Part shown: positions 33,199 to 43,950 of the stretch, in pieces
Layout: the number at the start of each line of letters is the position of its first letter
Numbering within the stretch: position 1 is the stretch's first letter
NCBI RefSeq assembly: GCF_943734655.1
Contig: NC_071354.1
Span: 71,987,338-72,051,337, forward strand
DNA from: Sabethes cyaneus
Lineage: Eukaryota; Arthropoda; Insecta; Diptera; Culicidae
Reading direction: 5' to 3'
DNA length: 64,000 nt
Translations under genes and position numbers: made by a program
The notes under the pieces: generated by a model
What the model was told of the DNA's origin: nothing
Seen by the model: the letters and a program-made list of their open reading frames with translations, nothing else
Database searches by the model: none

Positions 33199-34905
33199 TA
33201 TAACGTGGGCGGCTTGCCCGCGAGTTATCTTCCGTTCGCCAGAGCTCTTCAGGCCGTTTAAGACGAGTGGCTTAAGCGCCACCTCTGAAAGAGGACCACT
33301 CGCTCGGTTAAGGTTGCCCGGCACGAAACCTAACCTCAGGGCAGGTTGTGGAAAATGGGTCCCGAATCGCGCAAAGGAACGGTTGATTTGCACACCTGGA
33401 ACGTTAATCTACCCGCGTCCAGATGGTGCCACTATTACCTTCAGCGAAGACAACGACCGCCTTACCGGTTCAAAGAAGACAGAACCTATAAGTATAATGT
33501 TATCATCACCGGCAAAGATCTCCCTATCCTTCTCTCCTTCTCGCTTCAGAGTAATAGTGTGGCTGTTTCCCGCCAGCCAAGCGGTGTAGAAAAACAAAGT
33601 AAAATTCAAAATATCGGACGCGAATGTGAGAAATGTTCTCAGGAGTGACTTATAACAGGGAGTAGCGAGGGTTACAGATAAAATACCGCTATACAATCAA
33701 CAACGAGGGTTTATTTAATTCGGCCTTCTTTATCGACGTCTTCAGTTCTATTAATAGACCTAACTCTGGTTATCTCTTTCCCTCTTTCCTACAGTGCGGT
33801 CTCTGTTGGCTCGTTCTGGTAATAGTTCTGGTTCGCAGAACGGCACAAAGGTCTACTCGTTTGTTTTCGAGCTCGTTTTTCGAACGGTAAGATTTGAAAA
33901 GGCGTGTGTGTGGATTTTCAGTTTTACGTGCACGTTTGTTTACTCACGGTACCGATCAGCTGCTTTTTGGCTGTAACCGATGACAAGCACGGCGTCGGCC
34001 GTTGCAATGATGGCGTCGTCGCGATGGCGCCGAACAAGATCTGCGATGGCGTCGAACAGCGTCGTTCGGAAACGTGATGCTACGATGGCGGCGCGGCAGT
34101 GTTGAGCCGTTGCACTAGCGATGGTTGAGCGTTGCCAGAAAAAAGCGAAGCGCGTGGTTTGCTTAGCGCTGCTTTTCGATGCCGTCGTGAAGTGGTGGTA
34201 CCGCTTAGGCGTCGCTAGAAGCGGGTTGGCAGGAAACGGTCGCAGCAAAAGAAGATCTGACAAAAGAAGCCGTCGATCGGCTGTCGACGCCTTTAAGTAT
34301 TTTTACCATCACACACCTTTTTTAAATTATCTTACCTTCTTGTCTGTCACACAACACACGAAAAATCGTCCGTAGACGAAGGACCGCACTGCCTAAGCTT
34401 TCGACCGCACTAGCTAATACTCCTACCTAATCAGCAAAAGAGGAACTTTGTTATAAATCGACCGTTAAACTTTCTCACATTTGAATCAAACTTACAAAAT
34501 AACGCACGCGTAACTACTAAAATACCACTAGTCTCTTCCACGATCTGGATCGAAATGAAAGGGCAGAAATTTGTAAATCCTCAGATAAAATAGTAGGCAT
34601 TCAAATTCTTTTCACGGAAGTACGTTTTCTTTAGAAAACGACTCTTCAACGTTCGTGTCTTTCTAAAGGTTTAGTGGTATCATCCCGTTCTTTCGCATGT
34701 CGGTTCAATCGCGCTTCCCTTCTTTTGCACGATTCGGCTTTGCTGAGACGGAAACAGTGGATAAGTTTTTGAAAAGCGCTGAATTTTGAACGCGACGGAG
34801 ATATTTGAATACAAGCGTCGGACTAAACGTGATTTCCGCAGTTTTGAACAGTGAGCGTAAGTGGCGTTTGCTGCGTAAAAAATGTAGAATGATGACCATG
34901 CTACA
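33199..34905 (-). repeat. 3' LTR of gypsy element
   Basis: On the minus strand starts TGTAGCATGGTC and ends CCCACGTTATA. Contains a GC-rich block with recurrent GCGATGGCGTCG-type motifs (33975-34130). A 107-codon minus-strand frame (34263-33940) occurs in both LTRs but has no recognisable domain. Confidence 0.95.
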
Positions 34906-34917
34906 TCATCCCCCACT
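34906..34917 (-). other. Polypurine tract
   Basis: Minus strand AGTGGGGGATGA lies immediately before the 3' LTR and would prime plus-strand DNA synthesis. Confidence 0.75.
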
Positions 34918-34922
34918 AACTG

Positions 34923-34969
34923 TACAAAAATTTGATTAAAATTGGAACAATTTTAATCAAATTTTTGTA
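34923..34969. other. Perfect 22-bp inverted repeat next to polypurine tract
   Basis: TACAAAAATTTGATTAAAAT (continuing to TTG) at 34923-34944 pairs perfectly with 34948-34969 around a GAA loop. It lies five bases inside the polypurine tract. Possible roles are transcript 3' end formation or RNA structure; unproven. Confidence 0.8.
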
Positions 34970-36744
34970 GGGTTACATTTTACGTAGTTTAATCAGGCTA
35001 TGGTACTATGAAATCTCTACAGTAGATGGCAAGCTTCCCCAACCCCAATTCTCAAAATACTTTCGAAAGGTACTAAAGTAACAACTGGAATTGTTTACTT
35101 ATCCGGTATCATTTCCGAACACCTGTACAACAATTCGTAAAATACTTAAACTTATGGGTCTTCGAATCATGATCACATCAGAATGAATTCCGACCAAACG
35201 ATCATGTACGTTCTCCACATTAAATTCTCAAAACTTGTGAATCCTGACCAGTGATCCTCCCAGAATGAATTCCGAGATCCTGATCGTGTTCAGTTTCCAC
35301 ATTAAACCCGATTTGGTTTATCAAAATACTCCAGAAACTATTTCCGAAATTCTGTTTTAAATAAACGCAAATCTAATTCAAAAAAATTAAGCAGGAAATA
35401 TTTCCTTGAAATATTTCAAACTGACTTTACAGTACCCCTCGATATTCACGATGAGAATATCGATATATCGATATTCTCCCTTCCATACTGTCAGCGTTGC
35501 CAACTACACGAGATCAAAAGAATGACGAAAACGTCAAAATAGAAAAATATTTTAATGAAGGTGGACGGTGAAATTTGTTTTCCTGGTGGAATTTTGCGAT
35601 TTTTGAGGAATTGTGTTGCTGCTTGGATCAAAATTATTGCGGGAAGTATTATTTAATATGTATCGTTTTATCGTTTTGTTAATTTGAACTATTTTTCTTT
35701 TTCAGATGCGGTGAAAAAGGGCAGAAAACGGATTTAAATAATCCGCGCTGGTCGGTAACGAAGATTCTAATTCTGCTTTCTCTTGTTTATTTTTAGAAGC
35801 CTATACTATACAGCTATACTTGATTACGGACTGGATAATATTACTGAATAATAATAATTTAAAATCAAAATGGCATGCAAAAATGGAAAATTATTATGGA
35901 AAATATCAAAGGACTAAAGTACTAAATAAGGATGCTATATGGAAACTAAGCAACAACTACGAGGAGGAAAAATAATGAAAATTTGGTAACTTAAGAACTA
36001 TCGACTAACCCTAGCTTAAGACTAACATAGAAATAAGATGATAGGCGCGACTAATCTAACTATTTACATATGTACATATATACAGTGGATCAGGTAGGAT
36101 CTTGAAGGTCTCTCTTTGGTTAGGTTCTTTGCCCTTTTTGGTGTTTTGTATGGATATTTCCCGTTGTTGCTTCTCCCGAAGTGTGCATAGCTGATGTATT
36201 CTGCCAATTTCCCACATGTGAGGTTGGGAATTGGTTAAATTTTTGGTCGTTGTACAATGTTCGAACGTTCGGCGAGGAAATCCTTTAGTCGAACCAGAAC
36301 ATTTACTGTTTCAAGCGCGAGATCATCACCTTTGGGCTCGCTTCATTCATGGTATCACTACTAATACAGGTCATCGCCCAGGCTCCTTCTTATGCTTCGT
36401 GTCTGAGTTCTTTGGGCCAGGTATTTCCTCTTCCCTTTCTTGACTGTACAATCAACTTCAAATCGAGCCAATGACCAGTGTGAATATTGGGAATTTTTTT
36501 ATTGGTCCCTCACATAAATTTTCCTTGTGTTTCTCCGTAGAGTTGCCATAGCTTGAACAAAATTAGTTGGTCATTTGGAAAATGGGAAAGTTGACCTCGA
36601 AGGTTTTTTCTTTAACTGAATAGTTGTCTCGTTTGTCACTCATCAAGATTCATAGCTGTAAAACTGGTTGGATTTAATCCCAAAGGTGTTTTCATATGCA
36701 TACACATTTGGTTATCTCGTAGGACTACATAGCTGTAAAAATTG
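34970..36744 (-). other. 1.8-kb non-coding region between pol and 3' LTR
   Basis: AT-rich with no minus-strand frame of useful length, so no envelope gene remains or ever existed here. Retained although the rest of the element is intact. Confidence 0.65.
35453..35478. promoter_or_regulatory. 26-bp palindrome with two DRE (TATCGATA) sites
   Basis: GAGAATATCGATAT and its mirror form a perfect palindrome. It contains two abutting TATCGATA octamers (35458-35465, 35466-35473), which is the insect DREF-binding consensus. It sits in the 3' non-coding part of the gypsy element. Function is inferred only from the motif. Confidence 0.5.
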
Positions 36745-39700
36745 TTAATTCTTAGGCAAGTTTGCCTTCTTTAGGTGATTCCCATAGAAGACGCCTAGTC
36801 GCTTTCCATTTGTATCCTCAAGCTCGTAGCAGTGTTTTCCTAATATTTTCCTAACTACGGCGAGTTCAAATTTCGGCGCTAACTTTGCACAAAAACCTTT
36901 TGCTTTGTCCGACAGTTCGAAAGTTCGCTTTAAAACAGATTCGCCAACTGAGTAAGTTGGACAATCGGGGTTCGATCGCAAATTGTACTGCTTCTTATGA
37001 CGCTCATAGGCTTTCGTCAACTGGCTTTTTATTTCCTCGAAGAGTTTCTTCCTCCTTCCCTCTACTTCCGCTGGTGAAACGTTGTTTCTGACCTGGTCGC
37101 GCATTTTCGCATATTCCTGGCCATCCGACACCCTTTCCCTACCGAAGACAACAAATTGCGGTGTATATTTGGTCGATTCGTGTACTGCGTTTCGAATTGC
37201 ACAGGCAATCGTTTGCAAATCGTCAGCCCAATCCTTGTGTTTCTTAATCGTTGCTCGGATGGCTGTTGTTATTACCCGGTTTACACGCTCCGTGTTATTC
37301 ACTTGTGGGTGATAGGCTGGAGTAAGCCAATGGTTTACATTGAACTCGGTTAGCAATTCGCGGAATATTTTCGACGTGAATTGCGTACCGTTGTCTGTTA
37401 GTACGACTTCTGGTACGCCGAACAAGAGAAATATCATGTGTTTCACGAAATCTACTAACGAGTTCGCTTTCGCTTCTCTGAATGGTTGGATCAACACAAA
37501 TTTACTGAACACGTCCGTTGCGACTAACAAGCAGGTGTGACGACCTTTCCCGGACGCCGGTAGCGGACCGACATAATCCAACGTAACAAATTGCCACGGG
37601 TATTCCACGAACTCTTTCTGTATTCCCATTGGCGGAAGTGTATTGACATTGCCGGCTTTCGAGGTTTGGCACTTCAGACATTCTCGACATAGCTTTTTCA
37701 CGTCCTCTGCCATACCTGGCCATGTGTAACGACGCTTTAGCGCTTGTAGGGTCTTTTCCGCTCCGAGATGTGCAATCTCGTGCTCAGTTCTGATGATTGG
37801 CGATCGTTCTTCAACTCGGGGGTACATTTTCCATCGAAATCGTGGATCATCCACCAACGTCTCGCTTTTCACGTACCGGTAGATAACACCGTCTGTTATT
37901 TGATAATCGGGAAACTTCGCTGGCTCTGCTTTGATTTTTTCGGCCAGTTCTTCGTAGTCGATGTCCTGGGATGTTAGATCGAGTAGGTTGATTGACCTTG
38001 ACAAACAGTCGGCCGTTATGTTACAGCTTCCTTTTCTGTACTCCAACTGGATGTCATAAGACTGGATCTTGAGCGCCCATCGAAGGAGTTTTGAGTTGCC
38101 AGACTCCACTCCGATGGTAAACAGCCACAAGAGGCTCCGTGCGTCAGTGACCACTTTGAACCGCGAACCTTCTACGTAGTGCCGGAAATTTTCAATTGCG
38201 AGCAACACTCCAAGGCATTCCTTTTCGACACTTGAATATGCCCGCTGTGTCCTGCTCAATTTCTTACTGAAGTAGGCAATCACTCTCGTTTCTCCGTCGA
38301 GTTCCTGGACCAATGCCGCTCCAACCGCTGTGTCAGAAGCATCCGATTCTATGGTAAATGGCTTTTCGAAATCCGGGTTTGCCAGAATCGGTGCTGATGT
38401 TAAAACCGACTTCAATTCGGAGAACGCTTGTTCGGCTTCCTCTGTCCACTCGAACTTTTTCTTAGCTTTTTTAAGCAGGTCCGTTATTGGAACGGTTATG
38501 CGGCTATAGTTCTTAATGAACCGTTGGTAGAAGCCTGCCAAGCCTAGCAGCCGACGGACATCCTTCACGTTTTTCGGTCGTGCGTAATCAAGAATCGGTG
38601 CAATTCGGGAACCGTCAATTGCGACACCCTGTTCTGTCAGCAAGTATCCTAGATACTTTATCTGTTTGCGGCAGAACTTAGATTTTTCCAGGGACACCGT
38701 TAGGTTTGCCTTCCGTAACCTTTCAGCAACTACCTTTAATAACCTGAGGTGTTCTTCTAGCGTCTTCGTTGCTATAACGATGTCGTCTAGGTAAACAAAC
38801 ACCGACGGCATTAAGTCGAATCCAATAGCCTTATCCATTAAGCGGCACATGGTAAACGGTGCATTTGTTACGCCGAACGGGCAGACTTTGAACCTGTAAA
38901 GCCCTTTTGATGTTCGAAACGCTGTCAAGTTCCGACATTCTTTTTTCAGTGGTATTTGAAAATAGGCGTCTTTCAGGTCTATGATCGAGAAGTATTTTGC
39001 GTGCTCCAGCCTTCCGAAAATTTCTAACATGTTTCGAATTGGATACGTGTCTTTAACCGTCATTGCGTTCAACCTCCTCGAGTCCAAGCAAACTCTGATC
39101 TTTCCGTTCGACTTCCGGACCGGAACTAACGGATTAGTCCAGTCGCTGTAGCATTCTTCAATCACGCCCATCTGTTTATAGCGTTCTATTTCCGCATCCA
39201 CTTCCTTCTGAATGCTAGGCGAACAGCGGTATGTTGGTTGGTTTTTCGGCTTCGCTCCCTCTTTCAATACAATTTTGTGCTCGATCATATTTGTTCTGCC
39301 TAGTTTTTCGCTGCAGGTGAATTCAAAATGCTTTATGACTCCCAACAGTTCCTTTCGCTCATCGCTTGTCAACACGTATTCCACCTCGAGGGACTCTTCC
39401 GTTGGTATTTGTGCTTTTTCCGGTATATCGAACGTCGGTATGTCCAAAGACGTGTCTTCGGACGTTGGCAGTTGTGGCAAGTATCCCACCGGTTCCAACG
39501 TAAATGCAATGAGCTCATTGACTACCTCAAACTGTCCAACGGGTTCTGGCCCTCGGCCCAAGTTTACCATTGGTTGAATTCCGAAGCTTTTCCAGAAATT
39601 ACATCCTAGTATCGGCTTCGAGATTTCAGGGATGACAACTGTAGGGACTACTCTTGTTATTCCCTTAAAAGTATACGGTATATTGAGGTATCCCAAACAT

Positions 39701-40137
39701 TTGTACTGAGTGTTATCCGCCGTGCTGACTTTTAATCTTGTTGGTTGAAGCTTCAACCCGTATTTTTCGGCGAGCTCCAACGAATTTATTACGCTAATAC
39801 CGGCACCTGAATCTAGAAGGGCTGTAAATTCATTGTCAAAGACTTTTACGGACAGATAGGGACAGTTTCTTGTTTCTATTTTGATTGTATGTATCTGGTC
39901 GACTGGGTCGTATTTTTGTACATCGGGAACGTTTTTAGAGATAGGGATGATTGTGTTCCCAATCGTGCACCCCTTTACCGGTTTCCCTGGTTGTACTGCG
40001 ACTGTCTCCCACCTCGCATACCGCATTTTGTACAAGCGCGAATTGTTTGTCCCAGTTCGCCGCAGCCGTAACAGAAGATTTTTTTCGGTTCGCGACAGTC
40101 CCGCCAATTGTGCCCTGCTCTTTTGCAATTCCAACAC
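36745..40137 (-). CDS. pol: gypsy Pol polyprotein (PR-RT-RH-IN)
   Basis: 1130 codons without a break. Protease with LLDSGAG (DSG at residues 109-111). RT with SDWTNPLVPVRK, FSIIDLKDAYFQIP and catalytic YLDD (449-452). RNase H with FTIESDASD (about 595-602), KECLGV and VVTDARSL. Integrase with HX3H (786, 790) and CX2C (820, 823) zinc-binding pairs and catalytic D854 (LDYVGPLP), D915 (LTDNGTQF) and E950 (VNNTE). Processes the polyprotein, copies the RNA and integrates the DNA in germline or somatic nuclei. The frame overlaps gag by 163 nt in the -1 register, so it is probably made as a Gag-Pol fusion and the first Met shown is only the first in the open frame. All key residues are present. Confidence 0.93.
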   Translation of the reverse strand: MLELQKSRAQLAGLSRTEKNLLLRLRRTGTNNSRLYKMRYARWETVAVQPGKPVKGCTIGNTIIPISKNVPDVQKYDPVDQIHTIKIETRNCPYLSVKVFDNEFTALLDSGAGISVINSLELAEKYGLKLQPTRLKVSTADNTQYKCLGYLNIPYTFKGITRVVPTVVIPEISKPILGCNFWKSFGIQPMVNLGRGPEPVGQFEVVNELIAFTLEPVGYLPQLPTSEDTSLDIPTFDIPEKAQIPTEESLEVEYVLTSDERKELLGVIKHFEFTCSEKLGRTNMIEHKIVLKEGAKPKNQPTYRCSPSIQKEVDAEIERYKQMGVIEECYSDWTNPLVPVRKSNGKIRVCLDSRRLNAMTVKDTYPIRNMLEIFGRLEHAKYFSIIDLKDAYFQIPLKKECRNLTAFRTSKGLYRFKVCPFGVTNAPFTMCRLMDKAIGFDLMPSVFVYLDDIVIATKTLEEHLRLLKVVAERLRKANLTVSLEKSKFCRKQIKYLGYLLTEQGVAIDGSRIAPILDYARPKNVKDVRRLLGLAGFYQRFIKNYSRITVPITDLLKKAKKKFEWTEEAEQAFSELKSVLTSAPILANPDFEKPFTIESDASDTAVGAALVQELDGETRVIAYFSKKLSRTQRAYSSVEKECLGVLLAIENFRHYVEGSRFKVVTDARSLLWLFTIGVESGNSKLLRWALKIQSYDIQLEYRKGSCNITADCLSRSINLLDLTSQDIDYEELAEKIKAEPAKFPDYQITDGVIYRYVKSETLVDDPRFRWKMYPRVEERSPIIRTEHEIAHLGAEKTLQALKRRYTWPGMAEDVKKLCRECLKCQTSKAGNVNTLPPMGIQKEFVEYPWQFVTLDYVGPLPASGKGRHTCLLVATDVFSKFVLIQPFREAKANSLVDFVKHMIFLLFGVPEVVLTDNGTQFTSKIFRELLTEFNVNHWLTPAYHPQVNNTERVNRVITTAIRATIKKHKDWADDLQTIACAIRNAVHESTKYTPQFVVFGRERVSDGQEYAKMRDQVRNNVSPAEVEGRRKKLFEEIKSQLTKAYERHKKQYNLRSNPDCPTYSVGESVLKRTFELSDKAKGFCAKLAPKFELAVVRKILGKHCYELEDTNGKRLGVFYGNHLKKANLPKN

Positions 40138-41819
40138 AAGCTTTGACGGTTTTGTTCTGTCCTCTCTAAATTTTGTCGTTCTGGTCTCGTTTCTATCCGC
40201 TGTCGGATCGGTTCGTCCGCTCTTAACCTAATTGCACCTATTTCTTCCGGACTGTCCCTCTCTTCGTCGGAATCTTCGCACTCGACATGGTGGATGTTGC
40301 GCTGTTGATTACGAGAGTCAGCAAACTGTTGGAGGTTCGGGTCGGCGGCATCTATCCCGTGGTTTAACCGCACCAGGTGGTCCAAGTCTCGAACGGAGAT
40401 GGTCGCGATTTTTGAACGGTAATGTTGCCGCATATTGTCCCACACTACTTCGAATTTCCTTCTGCGGGAAAGTGGCCTAGAGAGCATTTTGTTTAGCCTC
40501 TCTATGTCCGTCACAAACGCAATAAACAGTTCACCTCTTAGCTGTTTTCGATCCTGAATCTTTTGTCTTATTCCCTGGTCCTGGTTTGGATTTCCAAACC
40601 GGTATCGGATCCGTTCTTCGAAATCATCCCAGTGCTCGAATTCATCAACATATGTAAAGAACCAATCCGAAGCCTGTCCTTCTAGGACAAGGTGAATATC
40701 TCTAAGCAAATTACTGTCCGATACCCCTTCTCTTCTAGCAATCTTCTTGAGTTTGTAGAGAAAGTTTTCGACAGATACGGACTTCGTGTCTCCCGAGAAG
40801 AATAATTTCCAGTGCTCTATTCTCCGGTAGTGTCTAGACTCTCGGTCTCGTTGGTAACTGGAATTAGAACCCCACGATTCACGCCTACCCTCGTTTACGT
40901 TTAAGCTATGCCTCCCATCTGTTCTTCGCCAACCTCTTGATACCTGTCGTTGCTCTTCTTCTGAATCGCTGTCGCTAAACTCCTGGGCCTGCCTCATCAC
41001 TCTGCTTGTTTGTCGATTCTGCTCCAAATTTTGTTGTTGAACCCCATAACTTTGCAAGTGAACTCGTGAATTTCGATTTCGCACACGGAATTGTGCGTCT
41101 AACCCATCTGGTTCGTTTTGAAAAACTGGCTCTCTCCCTACCCGAGGCGGAGCGTCGAAACCGGATATACTTTTTGGTACTGACATCTGCAATTGTTTTA
41201 CTAGCTTCTCGAGCTCGAACACGCGGTTTCTCATTTCTTCGTACGAAGGTTCTGTTACATTCGAATCGACCGGGGCAATCTTCTTGGCAGGTGTTTGGAT
41301 GTTTTTTGGAATTGCTCCTAACGATTTATTTTTCGCGTTTCCTTTAGTGGTATCTCCACCTTCCGCGATATCAACACCCTCTACTCTGGCTAATTCGTTC
41401 GAGGTGCTTTCTTCTTCGGTTTCTGAAGGAGGTAATTTACTAGCTGTTGTTTGTAACAGCTCTTCGATTCTCCTCAACAATTGTTGACGGACCTTTTCGC
41501 CACCTTCGTTTGCTGCCGTGTTCCTCTGTACTCGGAGGAAATAATGTCTCAACCGAGACAGCAAAGTTGGGTGTGCCGCGTCTTGAAGAAGGCGTTCAAT
41601 TTGATCGACCCGATTGATTATCAGATCTACTTCCGTTTCGAACTGGTAAGGAGAAAGATACTCTCTTCCCGATTTATTGTCTTCCTTAAACAGCCTTCGC
41701 AACAATCGCATTTTGCTTGGCAAATCTTTTTGCCTTTCCTCCAACTGATTTCGCAACACCAGTTCATAATCTACCTCTTCGTTCGTCAAATGATTCGCGT
41801 ATGGAAATTTCATAGCCAT
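39975..41819 (-). CDS. gag: gypsy Gag polyprotein
   Basis: 614 codons. The N-terminal part is charged and probably helical; a hydrophilic middle follows. A retrotransposon Gag domain lies at about residues 325-490 (WKLFFSGDTKSVSVENFLYK, GQASDWFFTYVDEFEHWDDF). Two zinc-knuckle motifs end the protein: CWNCKRAGHNWRDC at 562-575 (canonical CX2CX4HX4C) and CYGCGELGQTIRAC at 583-596, where the His is replaced by Gln. Forms the particle and packages RNA. Start ATG at 41817-41819 follows a 424-nt leader after the primer site and LTR. Intact. Confidence 0.9.
   Translation of the reverse strand: MAMKFPYANHLTNEEVDYELVLRNQLEERQKDLPSKMRLLRRLFKEDNKSGREYLSPYQFETEVDLIINRVDQIERLLQDAAHPTLLSRLRHYFLRVQRNTAANEGGEKVRQQLLRRIEELLQTTASKLPPSETEEESTSNELARVEGVDIAEGGDTTKGNAKNKSLGAIPKNIQTPAKKIAPVDSNVTEPSYEEMRNRVFELEKLVKQLQMSVPKSISGFDAPPRVGREPVFQNEPDGLDAQFRVRNRNSRVHLQSYGVQQQNLEQNRQTSRVMRQAQEFSDSDSEEEQRQVSRGWRRTDGRHSLNVNEGRRESWGSNSSYQRDRESRHYRRIEHWKLFFSGDTKSVSVENFLYKLKKIARREGVSDSNLLRDIHLVLEGQASDWFFTYVDEFEHWDDFEERIRYRFGNPNQDQGIRQKIQDRKQLRGELFIAFVTDIERLNKMLSRPLSRRRKFEVVWDNMRQHYRSKIATISVRDLDHLVRLNHGIDAADPNLQQFADSRNQQRNIHHVECEDSDEERDSPEEIGAIRLRADEPIRQRIETRPERQNLERTEQNRQSLCWNCKRAGHNWRDCREPKKIFCYGCGELGQTIRACTKCGMRGGRQSQYNQGNR
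40079..40085 (-). promoter_or_regulatory. A7 candidate -1 frameshift site
   Basis: Minus strand CCG AAA AAA ATC in the gag frame (Gag residues 578-581). The second Lys codon can re-pair on AAA one base back, giving GAA AAA AAT CTT in the pol frame. It lies between the two zinc knuckles inside the gag/pol overlap. It does not have the full X XXY YYZ form, so the exact site is uncertain. Confidence 0.5.
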
Positions 41820-42229
41820 GTTGAAAATTTAGCCGGATAATTGTTCTTGATATTCACTTACGCTAGGTCACTGTTCACACTAAACTTAGATTATACTATG
41901 GTGTTGACCAAAAATGCAAATTATAAATAATGCTTGAAATATGTTTGAAAACTTATAAGTATAATAATGTAATGTAAAAATTAAATAATATAGTACAGTA
42001 GATGTTAAATTCAGAAATCAACAGTCGACGTGTATTCAATTTTAAGTATAGAAGTAATAATAATAGATTATATATATATAATTTATCTAAATCTAAATTC
42101 ATGAAATGAAACAATCCGAAATTATCTCCAGTTGTTTCCTTTCAAAAAGAAAAAAACTATGTCAAATATGCTCCAAAAAAAATGTAGGAAAAATATCTGA
42201 CTAAAAAAATTCAAAATTTCAGCCTTTAA

Positions 42230-42242
42230 ACGTTGGGCGCCA
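42230..42242 (-). other. Primer binding site, tRNA-Lys type
   Basis: Minus strand TGGCGCCCAACGT, one base after the 5' LTR end. It is complementary to the 3' end of the insect tRNA-Lys with CCACGTTGGGCG plus CCA as I remember it. Confidence 0.75.
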
Positions 42243-42243
42243 A

Positions 42244-43950
42244 TATAACGTGGGCGGCTTGCCCGCGAGTTATCTTCCGTTCGCCAGAGCTCTTCAGGCC
42301 GTTTAAGACGAGTGGCTTAAGCGCCACCTCTGAAAGAGGACCACTCGCTCGGTTAAGGTTGCCCGGCACGAAACCTAACCTCAGGGCAGGTTGTGGAAAA
42401 TGGGTCCCGAATCGCGCAAAGGAACGGTTGATTTGCACACCTGGAACGTTAATCTACCCGCGTCCAGATGGTGCCACTATTACCTTCAGCGAAGACAACG
42501 ACCGCCTTACCGGTTCAAAGAAGACAGAACCTATAAGTATAATGTTATCATCACCGGCAAAGATCTCCCTATCCTTCTCTCCTTCTCGCTTCAGAGTAAT
42601 AGTGTGGCTGTTTCCCGCCAGCCAAGCGGTGTAGAAAAACAAAGTAAAATTCAAAATATCGGACGCGAATGTGAGAAATGTTCTCAGGAGTGACTTATAA
42701 CAGGGAGTAGCGAAGGTTACAGATAAAATACCGCTATACAATCAACAACGAGGGTTTATTTAATTCGGCCTTCTTTATCGACGTCTTCAGTTCTATTAAT
42801 AGACCTAACTCTGGTTATCTCTTTCCCTCTTTCCTACAGTGCGGTCTCTGTCGGCTCGTTCTGGTAATAGTTCTGGTTCGCAGAACGGCACAAAGGTCTA
42901 CTCGTTTGTTTTCGAGCTCGTTTTTCGAACGGTAAGATTTGAAAAGGCGTGTGTGTGGATTTTCAGTTTTACGTGCACGTTTGTTTACTCACGGTACCGA
43001 TCAGCTGCTTTTTGGCTGTAACCGATGACAAGCACGGCGTCGGCCGTTGCAATGATGGCGTCGTCGCGATGGCGCCGAACAAGATCTGCGATGGCGTCGA
43101 ACAGCGTCGTTCGGAAACGTGATGCTACGATGGCGGCGCGGCAGTGTTGAGCCGTTGCACTAGCGATGGTTGAGCGTTGCCAGAAAAAAGCGAAGCGCGT
43201 GGTTTGCTTAGCGCTGCTTTTCGATGCCGTCGTGAAGTGGTGGTACCGCTTAGGCGTCGCTAGAAGCGGGTTGGCAGGAAACGGTCGCAGCAAAAGAAGA
43301 TCTGACAAAAGAAGCCGTCGATCGGCTGTCGACGCCTTTAAGTATTTTTACCATCACACACCTTTTTTAAATTATCTTACCTTCTTGTCTGTCACACAAC
43401 ACACGAAAAATCGTCCGTAGACGAAGGACCGCACTGCCTAAGCTTTCGACCGCACTAGCTAATACTCCTACCTAATCAGCAAAAGAGGAACTTTGTTATA
43501 AATCGACCGTTAAACTTTCTCACATTTGAATCAAACTTACAAAATAACGCACGCGTAACTACTAAAATACCACTAGTCTCTTCCACGATCTGGATCGAAA
43601 TGAAAGGGCAGAAATTTGTAAATCCTCAGATAAAATAGTAGGCATTCAAATTCTTTTCACGGAAGTACGTTTTCTTTAGAAAACGACTCTTCAACGTTCG
43701 TGTCTTTCTAAAGGTTTAGTGGTATCATCCCGTTCTTTCGCATGTCGGTTCAATCGCGCTTCCCTTCTTTTGCACGATTCGGCTTTGCTGAGACGGAAAC
43801 AGTGGATAAGTTTTTGAAAAGCGCTGAATTTTGAACGCGACGGAGATATTTGAATACAAGCGTCGGACTAAACGTGATTTCCGCAGTTTTGAACAGTGAG
43901 CGTAAGTGGCGTTTGCTGCGTAAAAAATGTAGAATGATGACCATGCTACA
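42244..43950 (-). repeat. 5' LTR of gypsy element
   Basis: 1707 bp, aligned without gaps to 33199-34905 (offset 9045). Should hold promoter and polyadenylation signals for the minus-strand transcript. Confidence 0.95.

Larger units (their letters stand above)
33199..43950 (-). mobile_element. Complete Ty3/gypsy LTR retrotransposon, 10752 bp
   Basis: Minus-strand order: 5' LTR (43950-42244), tRNA-Lys-type primer site, leader, gag, pol (protease-RT-RNaseH-integrase) in -1 relation, a 1.8-kb non-coding 3' region, polypurine tract, 3' LTR (34905-33199). LTRs are equal in length (1707 bp). The only differences I found are at about 33673 and 33801 of the left copy (G/A and T/C), implying very recent insertion. 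No env frame is visible between pol and the 3' LTR. It inserted in RTE-like sequence with AGAG duplication. Lineage within gypsy (Mdg3/CsRn1/other) was not determined. Confidence 0.95.

Noticed and set aside
33940..34263. 107-codon minus-strand frame found in both LTRs (also 42985-43308)
   Set aside because: No recognisable domain; its preservation follows from the near identity of the LTRs.
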